Source: an uncultured Caryophanales bacterium (GTDB lineage: Bacteria; Bacillota_I; Bacilli_A; RF39; UBA660). Taken from it: 38,916 bases of DNA. The stretch is from the NCBI GenBank assembly GCA_947306705.1, contig CAMZHD010000005.1:1-38916 (forward strand), written 5' to 3'. Below are positions 18,833 through 28,444 of the stretch, in pieces. The notes beneath the pieces are model-generated. The model ran no database searches and was not told where the DNA came from. It saw only the letters and a list, made by a program, of their open reading frames with translations. The position numbers and the translations under genes were made by a program. Within the stretch, counting starts at the first letter, position 1. Each line of letters starts with the position of its first letter.

Positions 18833-19507
18833 TTATTGTCTTTCACAATAGTAAACGGTCTTTGTTTCTCCATTTACTAACGCAGCAAATCCATTCTCAT
18901 TTGCAGCAAAAGCAAATGGGATTTCTAATGGCTCTGTTGATACTTGTCCATTAATAAAACGATAAGTTGCTCTTAAGATTAAAGCATATGATTTAATCAT
19001 CTCTTCTGAATCATATTCTTCTTTTGTAATTCTATAGGTTCCTTTTATAGTAGCAGTAGCATCTTGCATACTAAATGTTTTATCTTCATTGAATGCTATA
19101 TAGATACCTCTATTTGTATCGGCAGCTGATAAGGAACATTTATAATTTCCTGTAAGATGATCTGAATTAATGACATTTGATCCTAATACATACAAGAATA
19201 CAAAGATTCCTACTATTACACCTGCGATAATACCAATTATTTTTCCACCAGATTTTTTAGGTTGGTTGTTTTGCATTGGCATTTGGTTTTGCACTGGCAT
19301 TTGGTTTTGCATTGGCGTTGGCATTTGGTTTTGCATTGGTGGTTGTGGATTTAATCCCATATTCATTTCTGGATTTGGATTAGCTCCCATCCCAACATTC
19401 ATATTTTGTACTGGTTGTTGTGGTGCTTGTTGCTCAAAAGGAGTTCCACAAGCTCTACAAAATTTTTGCCCATCATTATTATCTGTTCCGCAACTGGTAC
19501 ATCTCAT
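18833..19507 (-). CDS. Zinc-ribbon membrane protein with M/Q/N/P-rich repeats
   Basis: MRCTSCGTDNNDGQKFCRACG; MQNQMP repeats; one TM segment; C-terminal domain. Confidence 0.85.
   Translation of the reverse strand: MRCTSCGTDNNDGQKFCRACGTPFEQQAPQQPVQNMNVGMGANPNPEMNMGLNPQPPMQNQMPTPMQNQMPVQNQMPMQNNQPKKSGGKIIGIIAGVIVGIFVFLYVLGSNVINSDHLTGNYKCSLSAADTNRGIYIAFNEDKTFSMQDATATIKGTYRITKEEYDSEEMIKSYALILRATYRFINGQVSTEPLEIPFAFAANENGFAALVNGETKTVYYCERQ
19265..19345 (-). repeat. Tandem coding repeats (MQNQMP-type)
   Basis: Repeated GGCATTTGGTTTTGCATTGG units on the plus strand, encoding PPMQNQMPTPMQNQMPVQNQMPMQNNQP. Confidence 0.8.
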
Positions 19508-19561
19508 AATAATCCCTCACTATTCTATTTTAAAGATATAGTAAATTGATTCTATTTTCAA

Positions 19562-19586
19562 GAAAAACAAGTGATTATTTCACTTG
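19562..19586 (-). terminator. Intrinsic terminator of the radical SAM operon
   Basis: CAAGTGA-TTATT-TCACTTG followed by TTTTTC on the minus strand, 9 nt past the stop. Confidence 0.75.
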
Positions 19587-19594
19587 CTTTACAG

Positions 19595-20425
19595 TTATAA
19601 ACGTTCTTTAAATGTACAAGATTGACATAATGTCGCAATTGGATTTCGATCTTGAAATGATTTTTGAAGAGATTCGTAAATTGGTTTTTTTCTAATTTCT
19701 TCTAGTTCTTCTTCAAAAATATTTCCTAGTGGTACTTTTCCATCTGAATCTAGACAACACGGTACTACAGTTCCATCTACTAGAATGGCTATTTGTGTTT
19801 TTAATGCATAACAGTATCCTTTGCTTTTATAAGAACTTTCTTTTGGCCATTCAAATTCATTATCTTTATCAATATAGATAGAAGGAGCTATCTTAACATT
19901 GTTTTCTCTTTTTATTTTATCCACTGTTTCTGTGGAAAGATGATAATAGTTTTTTATTTTATCCACTATTTTTGTGGATTTTTCATCTAATCTTTTATCT
20001 TTCAAGGTCCATAATCGGTATATTACAGTTGTTTTTGGAGATAAATACTTTATGTTTTCAAATATATCTTCTAAATAATTCTCTTTTTCATTTTCTGAGT
20101 GAAGTGAAAAATTGATTTTATTTAGATTCTTACAAGTACCTAATTCTTTGGCAATTCTTGAAAACAAAGTACCATTCGTCGTTAGATTTACTTTTAAATG
20201 ATATTTCTCTGCTTCTTTGATAAACTCTATTATTTGTGGATGAAGAAGTGGTTCTCCCTTTACATGTAGATAAATATAATCTGTATAGGTATGTATTTTT
20301 TCTAAAATACTTTTAAATTCATCTAGAGACATATTTTTTCTAGGTCTTGTTACAGGACTACAAAAACTGCAATGAAGATTGCAGTTATTTGTTATTTCAA
20401 TGTATATTTTCTTATACTTTTTCAT
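19595..20425 (-). CDS. Radical SAM / SPASM-domain protein
   Basis: CNLHCSFC motif; C-terminal Cys cluster CYALKTQIAILVDGTVVPCCLDSDG...LCQSC. Confidence 0.93.
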   Translation of the reverse strand: MKKYKKIYIEITNNCNLHCSFCSPVTRPRKNMSLDEFKSILEKIHTYTDYIYLHVKGEPLLHPQIIEFIKEAEKYHLKVNLTTNGTLFSRIAKELGTCKNLNKINFSLHSENEKENYLEDIFENIKYLSPKTTVIYRLWTLKDKRLDEKSTKIVDKIKNYYHLSTETVDKIKRENNVKIAPSIYIDKDNEFEWPKESSYKSKGYCYALKTQIAILVDGTVVPCCLDSDGKVPLGNIFEEELEEIRKKPIYESLQKSFQDRNPIATLCQSCTFKERL

Positions 20426-21080
20426 CGCTCTTTTTCTTTTGTTTTCCTTTTCTTACACGATTTTGTCTTACAAAATCACTTCTTCTATAAACAGTGTAAT
20501 TATAAGCACATTGCAAGTGAATTTTTTCTTTAGAATCTGGAATATAATACGTAGAAAATCCACTTGGACATAGATAGAAAGATACACTAAATGGAGTATC
20601 ATCTGATAATAGAATTGATAGTGAATCGCAAAGAAGATTGGATCCAGTGTTATTCATTAGAAAGTGGATTCTGTCCTCTTGAATTCCTTCTATTCCTAAA
20701 ATATCTTCCACATCTTTCAATCCATAAATATGGTTCTTTTTTCTTGCATATTCTTCTCTATCGCCTTTCAAAAAGATTGGTAAAAAACTTGATCCTTCAT
20801 ACTTTTGTAACTCTGGATGTCTTTTCTCTAAAGAAGCTAGTATTTTGGTTGCGAGATACTTTCTAACAACTTCTATTTTATAGTCTTTGTCTGCAACATT
20901 TCCATATTCATCTACCACCGTTAAATCGGTTACATAATACCATTCTTCTGGAGGAATTTCAATGATTGGCTCTTTTATTAAGCTTGGTAATTCCCTCATA
21001 TCCCTTGCGAGTTGATTTTCAAAAATAATGTGTCCCTTTTTCTTCCTTTCTAATTCTTTTTGAATGCTTGGGTTAATCAT
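20412..21080 (-). CDS. Unknown protein, tandem paralogue A
   Basis: 222 aa; strong similarity to the adjacent 21073..21747 product (IYGLKDVED, SILLSDDTPFSVS, TYYIPDSK); overlaps both neighbours. Confidence 0.85.
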   Translation of the reverse strand: MINPSIQKELERKKKGHIIFENQLARDMRELPSLIKEPIIEIPPEEWYYVTDLTVVDEYGNVADKDYKIEVVRKYLATKILASLEKRHPELQKYEGSSFLPIFLKGDREEYARKKNHIYGLKDVEDILGIEGIQEDRIHFLMNNTGSNLLCDSLSILLSDDTPFSVSFYLCPSGFSTYYIPDSKEKIHLQCAYNYTVYRRSDFVRQNRVRKGKQKKKSDEKV

Positions 21081-21747
21081 ATTTTTTCCTGCTTTCTTTT
21101 GGCTTTTTTGCTTTATTTAAGAAACCCTCTTCAAGTTTATTATAGACCTTAAAACTATAGGCTTTTTCTAAAACAATTCTATCTTTAGAATCTGGAATAT
21201 AGTATGTATAGAATCCATTTGGAGAACAATAGATAGATACGCTAAATGGTGTATCATCTGATAAAAGAATCGATAAGGCATCACATAGATGGTCAGAACG
21301 AGTTCCATTCATAATAAAATGGACACGGTCTAATTGAATTCCTTCTACCGATAGCATATCTTCTACATCTTTCAATCCATAAATATAGTTCTTTTTTCTT
21401 TGATACTCTTCTCTATCACTCTTTAAAAAGATTGGTAAAAACTCAGAACCACTGTATTTTTTTAACTGTGGATATTTTTTCTCTAATTCCGCTAATAGTC
21501 TTGTTGCGATATATTTTCTTGCAACTTCTATTGAATAGTCTTTATCTGCTGCTGTCATTTTTCCATCTTTTTCTTCTACCAATACAATAGGAGATACAGA
21601 CATCCATTCTACGACCGATAAATCTACTACTATATCATCCTGAATCATTTCTGGTAGATAATATAAATCGCTTGGAATTTGATAATTGAATAAAATGTGT
21701 CCCTTTTTCTTCTTTTTGAGTTCCTTTATTATGTTTTGATTAACCAT
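21073..21747 (-). CDS. Unknown protein, tandem paralogue B
   Basis: 224 aa; same family as 20412..21080; starts 9 bp after the uvrB stop. Confidence 0.85.
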   Translation of the reverse strand: MVNQNIIKELKKKKKGHILFNYQIPSDLYYLPEMIQDDIVVDLSVVEWMSVSPIVLVEEKDGKMTAADKDYSIEVARKYIATRLLAELEKKYPQLKKYSGSEFLPIFLKSDREEYQRKKNYIYGLKDVEDMLSVEGIQLDRVHFIMNGTRSDHLCDALSILLSDDTPFSVSIYCSPNGFYTYYIPDSKDRIVLEKAYSFKVYNKLEEGFLNKAKKPKESRKKYD

Positions 21748-21755
21748 AGTTCCCC

Positions 21756-23705
21756 CTACTGTGATTTCATTTCAAATAAAATATCTCTTAATTCCATGGC
21801 TCTTTCAAAGTCTAAATTCTTAGCTGCTTCTCTCATTTCTTGTTCAATAAGAGCCATATTCTTTTCTATTTCTTTCTTTGATAATTTCTTATCTTTCTTC
21901 TCTGTTAAATCTGTATTAGAAATAACATCTCTAATTTCTTTGATAATTGTCTTTGGTGTTATATTGTGTTCTTCATTATACTTTTCTTGGATTTGTCTAC
22001 GACGAGCTGTTTCTTCCATTGCTTCTTTCATAGAATCTGTAATAGAGTCTCCATAGAAGATAACATGTCCATTTGCATTTCTTGCACATCTTCCAACTGT
22101 TTGAATTAAACTTCTAGTGCTTCTTAAGAATCCTTCTTTATCAGCATCTAGAATCGCAATTAAACTTACTTCTGGAATATCTAGTCCTTCTCTTAATAAG
22201 TTAATTCCTACTAATACATCATATTTACCTGTTCTAATATCATGAATAATTTGCATTCTTTCTAGTGTTTTAACTTCACTATGAAGATAAGCTACTTTCA
22301 TATCTAATTCTTTTAGATAATTTGTTAATTCTTCTGCCATACGAATCGTTAGAGTTGTGACTAATACTCTTTCATTATTTTGTATTCTCTTATTAATCTC
22401 TCCTACTAAATCATCGATTTGTCCTTCTGTTTTTCTAACTTCAATCGTTGGATCTAATAATCCTGTTGGACGAATGATTTGTTCTACAAATTTTCCATGT
22501 GTATGAGATAATTCATAATCTCCTGGAGTTGCGGATACATAAATTGCTTGATTAATTTTTGATTCAAATTCTTCATACTTTAACGGTCTATTATCAAGTG
22601 CACTTGGTAATCTAAAACCATATTCTACAAGATTTAGTTTTCTTGCACGGTCTCCATTATACATTCCTCTAACTTGTGGTAATGTTACATGAGATTCATC
22701 TACTACTAATAGATAATCCTCTGGAAAGAAATCCATTAACGTAGTTGGTGTTTCTCCTTTTGCTCTTCCTGCCATCGGAGCAGAATAGTTTTCAATACCG
22801 GAACAGAATCCTGTCTCTTCCAGCATCTCTAAATCATAGTTGGTTCTTTGTTCTAGACGTTCTGCAGCGAGTAATTTATTTTGATCTTTTAATTCTTTTA
22901 GTCGTTCTTGTAACTCTTGTTTAATTCTTTCGATAGCAGCTTTCATCTTGTCATCCCCTACTACGAAGTGACTTGCGGGAAAGATACTTACATTTTTAAC
23001 GTTCTCTGTTACGACTCCTGTTAAAACATCGATTTCTGTTATACGATCAATTTCATCATCAAAGAATTCAATTCGATATCCTGTTTTTCTTTGTCCTGCT
23101 GGAATGATTTCTAATACATCTCCTCTAACACGGAAAGATCCACGTTTGAAGTCCATATCATTTCTTTCATATAACATATCTACTAATTTCATTAAGACTT
23201 GCTCTCTAGACATTTTTTCTCCGACTGTTAGAGTTAACATTTTACTTTTATATTCTTCTACTTCTCCAATCCCATAGATACAAGAAACAGATGCTACTAC
23301 GATAACATCTCTTCTTGAGATTAGGGCTGAAGTTGCAGCATGTCTTAATTCATCGATTTCATCATTAATAGAGGAGTCTTTTTCAATATAGGTATCGGTT
23401 GAAGGTACATAGGCTTCTGGTTGATAATAATCATAATAAGATACGAAATATTCTACTCTGTTTTCTGGAAATAATTCTTTTAATTCAGAGTATAATTGAC
23501 CTGCTAATGTCTTATTGTGTGCAAGTACAAGGGTTGGTTTATTCACTTGTTGAATGACATTCGCAATCGTGAATGTTTTTCCTGTACCAGTTGCTCCCAA
23601 AAGTACTTGTTCTTTCTTTCCTTCTTGAATTCCTTTTACTAATTCTTGAATGGCTTTTGGTTGATCTCCATTAGGAGTATATTTTGATACTAATTTAAAA
23701 GGCAT
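21756..23705 (-). CDS. uvrB: Excinuclease ABC subunit B
   Basis: [56 protein letters not shown]-terminal UVR domain. Start at MPFKLV. Confidence 0.97.
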   Translation of the reverse strand: MPFKLVSKYTPNGDQPKAIQELVKGIQEGKKEQVLLGATGTGKTFTIANVIQQVNKPTLVLAHNKTLAGQLYSELKELFPENRVEYFVSYYDYYQPEAYVPSTDTYIEKDSSINDEIDELRHAATSALISRRDVIVVASVSCIYGIGEVEEYKSKMLTLTVGEKMSREQVLMKLVDMLYERNDMDFKRGSFRVRGDVLEIIPAGQRKTGYRIEFFDDEIDRITEIDVLTGVVTENVKNVSIFPASHFVVGDDKMKAAIERIKQELQERLKELKDQNKLLAAERLEQRTNYDLEMLEETGFCSGIENYSAPMAGRAKGETPTTLMDFFPEDYLLVVDESHVTLPQVRGMYNGDRARKLNLVEYGFRLPSALDNRPLKYEEFESKINQAIYVSATPGDYELSHTHGKFVEQIIRPTGLLDPTIEVRKTEGQIDDLVGEINKRIQNNERVLVTTLTIRMAEELTNYLKELDMKVAYLHSEVKTLERMQIIHDIRTGKYDVLVGINLLREGLDIPEVSLIAILDADKEGFLRSTRSLIQTVGRCARNANGHVIFYGDSITDSMKEAMEETARRRQIQEKYNEEHNITPKTIIKEIRDVISNTDLTEKKDKKLSKKEIEKNMALIEQEMREAAKNLDFERAMELRDILFEMKSQ

Positions 23706-23729
23706 AGAATCATCCCATTTCTTTTCCCT

Positions 23730-23738
23730 ATTATAACA
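23730..23738 (-). promoter_or_regulatory. uvrB promoter, extended -10 (TGTTATAAT)
   Basis: Minus-strand TGTTATAAT immediately after a 12-bp perfect inverted repeat; no clear -35. Confidence 0.55.
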
Positions 23739-23766
23739 TAAAATGCAATCAAAAGATTGCATTTTA
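23739..23766. repeat. Perfect 12-bp inverted repeat TAAAATGCAATC-AAAA-GATTGCATTTTA
   Basis: Lies between the 23768..24481 stop and the uvrB -10; candidate terminator and/or operator. Confidence 0.7.
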
Positions 23767-23767
23767 C

Positions 23768-24481
23768 TTATATCGTTATATCGACTCCACCAAATCCATC
23801 ATAAATACCTACAGCACTACCATAGAATAAGAATACACTTCCATATCCAGCTGCATCAATTGTATAGTACTTACTAACTGGTAATGTTGTATTGGTTGTT
23901 GCGTGTTGATAACTTCCAAATACCATTCCACCAGTTGATGTAGTGATTTGTTGAATGACTCTTATATTGGTTCCTGTATCGGGTAATTTTACACTATTTC
24001 CAATTCCGTTATAGAAAGTTTTTGTATTGTTGTAGTAATTGTATCCACTATTATAACTTACATATGTATAATCATGTGAAATTAAAGATACTCCACTGAA
24101 TCTTGCTCCTATCACATCATAACTACGAGTTGCAGGATCATACGTCCAAGTAGCTGTTATTGTAATCATACAATCACTACTAGAACATGCAGAAGCTATC
24201 TTCAGAGTTTTATAAGTAGATGAATGCCAAGTACCTTTTGAAGAATCATTTGTTTTTACTTGTAGTTTTCTAGATAATAAATCTGAATTTTTAAATTCTT
24301 CATATTGAGTATTCATCATTTCATCTGGATAAGTATCCCAATAATAGTTTGTTAAAAAATGATATTCTTTTTCCGTTAATTCTATACCATTAGGTGTTGT
24401 ATAGAAAACTTCTTTTGCAAATACACTTGGCATCCCTAATAAGAATAGTGCAACTACCATCATTAACCATTTTGACTTCAT
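23768..24481 (-). CDS. Secreted protein of unknown function
   Basis: Signal peptide [22 protein letters not shown]; Tyr/Ser/Thr-rich body. Confidence 0.75.
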   Translation of the reverse strand: MKSKWLMMVVALFLLGMPSVFAKEVFYTTPNGIELTEKEYHFLTNYYWDTYPDEMMNTQYEEFKNSDLLSRKLQVKTNDSSKGTWHSSTYKTLKIASACSSSDCMITITATWTYDPATRSYDVIGARFSGVSLISHDYTYVSYNSGYNYYNNTKTFYNGIGNSVKLPDTGTNIRVIQQITTSTGGMVFGSYQHATTNTTLPVSKYYTIDAAGYGSVFLFYGSAVGIYDGFGGVDITI

Positions 24482-24537
24482 TTTATCCTCCTTTCTTCTT
24501 CATTGTATGAAAGAAAACAAAAAAGAGGTAGAACTTG

Positions 24538-25533
24538 TTAGTTGCCTTCCTCTTGTATTTCTTCTTTAATTCGTTTTTCACAGTCATTTGTAGGACACAT
24601 ATATTGGTTATTATAAGCATCATATGTCCATTCTACTTTATTATTCTTCTTTTTTATTAAGAGTTGTTGATCTTCATAATAGTAATATTCTTTATACTGA
24701 TAAACATTCTTTTGATGATTTCCTTCTTTTGTTATTTTCTTAATAAAATCTTTTATATCGGAATCCTGTTTTCTATTTTTTAAAGAATGATTCGAAGTGA
24801 TTTTTTTCTTATTATGAAATAGTAAAGCATTATTCGTAAAATCTCTTTGAAAGGATAATAGAATTCTTTCTATTTGATTTTCTCCATAATAGACTTCTAA
24901 GATAGAATTCTCTATTAAGTCTTTTAATTTATATTCATCATAAGATGCTTCATTTTGAAGAATAATATTCATATCTTCTCCTTCATACATCATTTGATTT
25001 TTGCAGATTAGTTTCAATTTATGAATGGTAAGATTATTGGGATTATGAATGGTTCCTATTTTTAAATAACTCTTTTGATTTGTGATAATCATAATTCCGT
25101 CTGTTACTGGAAACATTTCATTACTCGAAGCAATTCTATATACTTTAATTTGATTATAAGAATTTAGAAAATAATAGAATAAAAAGATAAAAACTAAACT
25201 CAATATAATAGATGTTGAAATACATAATAGCTGCTTTATTTCTTTTCTTTGTCTATTATGATCATCTACGATTTGAAGTGTTGTTTTTTGGAGTTCTTCT
25301 ATCGATGGTTTTTTGATTCTTTCTCCCTTTAATAATTCATTAATTGTTATATTAAAAATATCACTTAATCGAATCAAGGTAGAAGAATCTGGAATGGTTT
25401 CTCCTCTTTCCCATTTACTAACAGCTTGTCTAGAAATTGGGATTTTATCCGCTAATTGATATTGACTATATCCTTGTTTCATTCTTAATTCATATATGAA
25501 TTTTCCTATTTTATCAGAATTCATTTCTAACAC
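24538..25533 (-). CDS. Membrane-anchored XRE-family regulator with C-terminal extracytoplasmic domain
   Basis: N-terminal IGKFIYELRMKQGYSQYQLADKIPISRQAVSKWERGETIPDSSTLIRLSDIF; TM segment IKQLLCISTSIILSLVFIFLFYYFL; long C-terminal domain. Confidence 0.88.
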   Translation of the reverse strand: MLEMNSDKIGKFIYELRMKQGYSQYQLADKIPISRQAVSKWERGETIPDSSTLIRLSDIFNITINELLKGERIKKPSIEELQKTTLQIVDDHNRQRKEIKQLLCISTSIILSLVFIFLFYYFLNSYNQIKVYRIASSNEMFPVTDGIMIITNQKSYLKIGTIHNPNNLTIHKLKLICKNQMMYEGEDMNIILQNEASYDEYKLKDLIENSILEVYYGENQIERILLSFQRDFTNNALLFHNKKKITSNHSLKNRKQDSDIKDFIKKITKEGNHQKNVYQYKEYYYYEDQQLLIKKKNNKVEWTYDAYNNQYMCPTNDCEKRIKEEIQEEGN

Positions 25534-25581
25534 CCAATTGCATTATAAAAAGTTTTCCTCTATGAATAAATTCCCCGATTG

Positions 25582-25610
25582 TTTACATTCTATTAAGTTT
25601 ATGATATAAT
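25582..25610 (+). promoter_or_regulatory. Promoter TTTACA - 17 nt - TATAAT (extended -10 TGA)
   Basis: -35 at 25582-25587, -10 at 25605-25610, upstream of the 25641 ORF. Confidence 0.8.
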
Positions 25611-25640
25611 ATGGAGCAATTCACTTGAGGAGAGATTATT

Positions 25641-26291
25641 ATGAATGCATTTCAAAAGAAGGAATTTGAAAAAGCGGGAGCATATGCGTCAGATGTTTTG
25701 TTAGGAAGTTTTACTCCTTTTTCTAGTCCGAATCCTATTGAAGGAAGAAATTGTGAGATGATTCTTGCTACTTTAAATCATATGCCTTATCATGCTTATC
25801 ATTATCCTGATAAAATGGTGTTTGTCCCTGCAGATTTAGGAAATGACTATGAGGGTGTTATTATCTTTGGAGGAACAAAGGATTCTTTTGACTTTGATAT
25901 TCTTTCTAAAAAAGATGGTACTTTGGAACTTACTGTTTATCGTTTCTTTACGATTCCTGCTTTCTTAAGCCCAGAAATTCATTTTACAAAGTATTTGTTA
26001 CGTGCAACTGTTGATGAAGAAGAATATCAAAGAATCTATTCCAATATTAATTCTGAAGAGTACTTCTTTTCTGAAAAAAAATATATGCCATTTTTCTTAA
26101 ATAATCCCAATTTATATCAAAAAGTTGTTTCTATAATTCGCACGGAAGATAGTACGAAAGTATTACTTAAAAATATTTCAGGAAGAAGAGAATCTGTTTT
26201 ATCGGTTGCTGATGAATATCAGGAGATTCATCCAGCAAGTGATAATTTATTTGAAATAGTTGACTCTTATGATATTCAAAATATCAAATAA
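25641..26291 (+). CDS. Hypothetical cytosolic protein
   Basis: 216 aa ORF with strong promoter and RBS GAGGAG. Confidence 0.8.
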   Translation: MNAFQKKEFEKAGAYASDVLLGSFTPFSSPNPIEGRNCEMILATLNHMPYHAYHYPDKMVFVPADLGNDYEGVIIFGGTKDSFDFDILSKKDGTLELTVYRFFTIPAFLSPEIHFTKYLLRATVDEEEYQRIYSNINSEEYFFSEKKYMPFFLNNPNLYQKVVSIIRTEDSTKVLLKNISGRRESVLSVADEYQEIHPASDNLFEIVDSYDIQNIK

Positions 26292-26325
26292 AAAAGAATA
26301 GTTTTTACTATACTTTTTTTTTTAT
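26292..26325. terminator. Bidirectional terminator between convergent genes
   Basis: AGAATAGT-TTTT-ACTATACT imperfect hairpin flanked by A and T tracts. Confidence 0.6.
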
Positions 26326-27548
26326 CTATTAGACCAGCTTCCAGGGAAGTTAATTAAACTTCCTGGGTCAATTAAACGATCTACATATCCTCTTGCCCAT
26401 TTTGTGGAATTATAGTTACATCCTCCATCTTTCCAGTGACAGTCTGCGATTTCTAGGTGAAGATGTTCTCCTGTTGAACATCCTGTTGTTCCCATGTATC
26501 CGATGATTTTATCTCTTGATACATATTGACCTTCCCAGATATCTCCATAACTACTTAAATGAACATAAGAAGAATAAATATATCTTCCATTATAGTTATG
26601 TTTTACAACAACAATTTTGGCATTTCCATTACACCAGAATCCTTGTCTTTGACACCAATAATCACTGGTACAAGTATCAGTATAAATCTTATGGATAGAG
26701 CCAGCTGCGATTGGATAGACTGGAATATTTCTATTCGAACTACTCATATCATATCCCATATGACCACTATACATACCACGCACCATATATCCATATGGAA
26801 TTGGTCTTGAGAAGAATCCTACGCTTGGTAGGGATCCACCAGATGCTTGTGCAATACGATATTCACATTTTTGGATATCTTCATCTGCACCACATCCTAG
26901 GCTCTTATAGTATTGAACAGAATCTCTTGCAGAATTAATTTGTTCTTGAATTCCTGGCATACTTTCTTTGATATATTTAGAGTCTGCTTGAATTCTTGCT
27001 TCTTCTGCAAGTAATTCTTCTTTTAATGTATTTAATTCATCTTCTTTTGCTTTTAATTCTACTTGTCTTTCTTGATTTCTTTTAATTAGAGCTTCCAATT
27101 CTCTCATTACTTTATCATTATATTCTGTTAATTGTTCTACAATTGACATTCTATAAATCATATCCGTTATATCAGTCGCTCCAAAGACATATTCTAGGTA
27201 AGAGTTTTCTCCATTTGAAATTTGGTAATAAGAAATAATATTCTTACTTTCTTCACTCTTTCTTTGGATTTCTATTTCACTCTCATCTATCTCTTTTTGA
27301 AGAGCTTCTATTTCTTCTTCAGCAGCAGCAATTTGCCCTTCAATTTCTTTTATTTTTTTTAAGATTGCTTGTACTTCTGCTTCATTTTTCGCAAGATTTT
27401 CTTTCTTTGCTTCTAATTCAGCCGTGTATTTTGCAACTTCTTGTTCGTACTCTGATATTGTTTTTGCTTGAACATCCATTGGTAGTGTAAAAAAGGATAT
27501 CAGTAAAAGAATCATCGTACTTACAATTAAAACTTTTTGCCTCATCAT
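26322..27548 (-). CDS. Coiled-coil M23 murein hydrolase (EnvC/PcsB-like)
   Basis: Signal sequence, long coiled coil, M23 motifs GHMGYDM and TGCSTGEHLHLEI; adjacent to ftsEX. Confidence 0.92.
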   Translation of the reverse strand: MMRQKVLIVSTMILLLISFFTLPMDVQAKTISEYEQEVAKYTAELEAKKENLAKNEAEVQAILKKIKEIEGQIAAAEEEIEALQKEIDESEIEIQRKSEESKNIISYYQISNGENSYLEYVFGATDITDMIYRMSIVEQLTEYNDKVMRELEALIKRNQERQVELKAKEDELNTLKEELLAEEARIQADSKYIKESMPGIQEQINSARDSVQYYKSLGCGADEDIQKCEYRIAQASGGSLPSVGFFSRPIPYGYMVRGMYSGHMGYDMSSSNRNIPVYPIAAGSIHKIYTDTCTSDYWCQRQGFWCNGNAKIVVVKHNYNGRYIYSSYVHLSSYGDIWEGQYVSRDKIIGYMGTTGCSTGEHLHLEIADCHWKDGGCNYNSTKWARGYVDRLIDPGSLINFPGSWSNR

Positions 27549-28444
27549 ACTTTTAAGTATCTTCTAACAGCACTTGCACTACCAATCATACCTACTACTA
27601 TTCCAATAGCTATGACCATAAGCGATGTTTGATATACAAATGGTTCTGGTTGAATTAATTGAATTAATCTTGAATATAAGTATCCATCAAAGTTACGATA
27701 GAATGCAAAATATCCATAGATTACCATAATAATTGGTACGATTGAACCAAATAATCCAAGAATCATTCCTTCAATAATAAATGGCATTTTAATGGTTATG
27801 TTACTTGCTCCAACTAATCTCATGATTTCGATTTCTTTTCTTCTTGCTGAGATTGTTAGTTTAATAGTATTTACAATTAAGAATACAGTAACTAGTATTA
27901 AGGCAGCTACAACTCCGTACGTTATTTTTTCAACAGCAGAGAAAGCTTTTACCATTTTATCTACCATACCTTCTCCATAACGAACTACTGATACTTTATC
28001 AATTTTTTCAATTGTTTTAGCTGTTTTACTAATTATTTCAATTTCTTTTACTTTTACTTGAAATGTGTCTTTTAGGGGACTTTCTGAATCTTCCCAATTT
28101 TCTAGTACTGTTTTAAATACTTCTGACTCTTGTTGCATCTGTTTTTTAACATCTGTTTTTGAATAGAAAGTATAGTGTTCTACATTTTCTATTCTTTTTA
28201 TTTTTGTTTCTATTTCTTTGATTTCTTCTTCTGTAACATCATTATCCAAAAAGACTACTATCGTCATATCTCTTTCAATTTCTTTTGTAAAGTTTTGAAC
28301 ATTCAAGGATGCGATAATTGCGACCGCAACGATAATCAATGTTATCGTGATACAAGAAATGGAAGCAAGAGAAAGGGAAAAATTACGAATTACACTTTTC
28401 ACAGCATCTCTAATGCTGCGTCCTAACATTCTAAATGCTTTCAT
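27545..28444 (-). CDS. ftsX: Cell-division ABC permease FtsX
   Basis: Four TM segments, EIEIMRLVGASNITIKMPFIIEGMILGLFGS. Confidence 0.94.
   Translation of the reverse strand: MKAFRMLGRSIRDAVKSVIRNFSLSLASISCITITLIIVAVAIIASLNVQNFTKEIERDMTIVVFLDNDVTEEEIKEIETKIKRIENVEHYTFYSKTDVKKQMQQESEVFKTVLENWEDSESPLKDTFQVKVKEIEIISKTAKTIEKIDKVSVVRYGEGMVDKMVKAFSAVEKITYGVVAALILVTVFLIVNTIKLTISARRKEIEIMRLVGASNITIKMPFIIEGMILGLFGSIVPIIMVIYGYFAFYRNFDGYLYSRLIQLIQPEPFVYQTSLMVIAIGIVVGMIGSASAVRRYLKV

Noticed and set aside
18786-23740. LexA/SOS boxes at uvrA and uvrB promoters
   Set aside because: No GAAC-N4-GTTC-like element was seen near either promoter; only an unrelated palindrome at uvrB.
23706-23762. N-terminal extension of UvrB ([19 protein letters not shown])
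   Set aside because: It overlaps the palindrome and the -10 element; UvrB homology begins at MPFKLVSKY.
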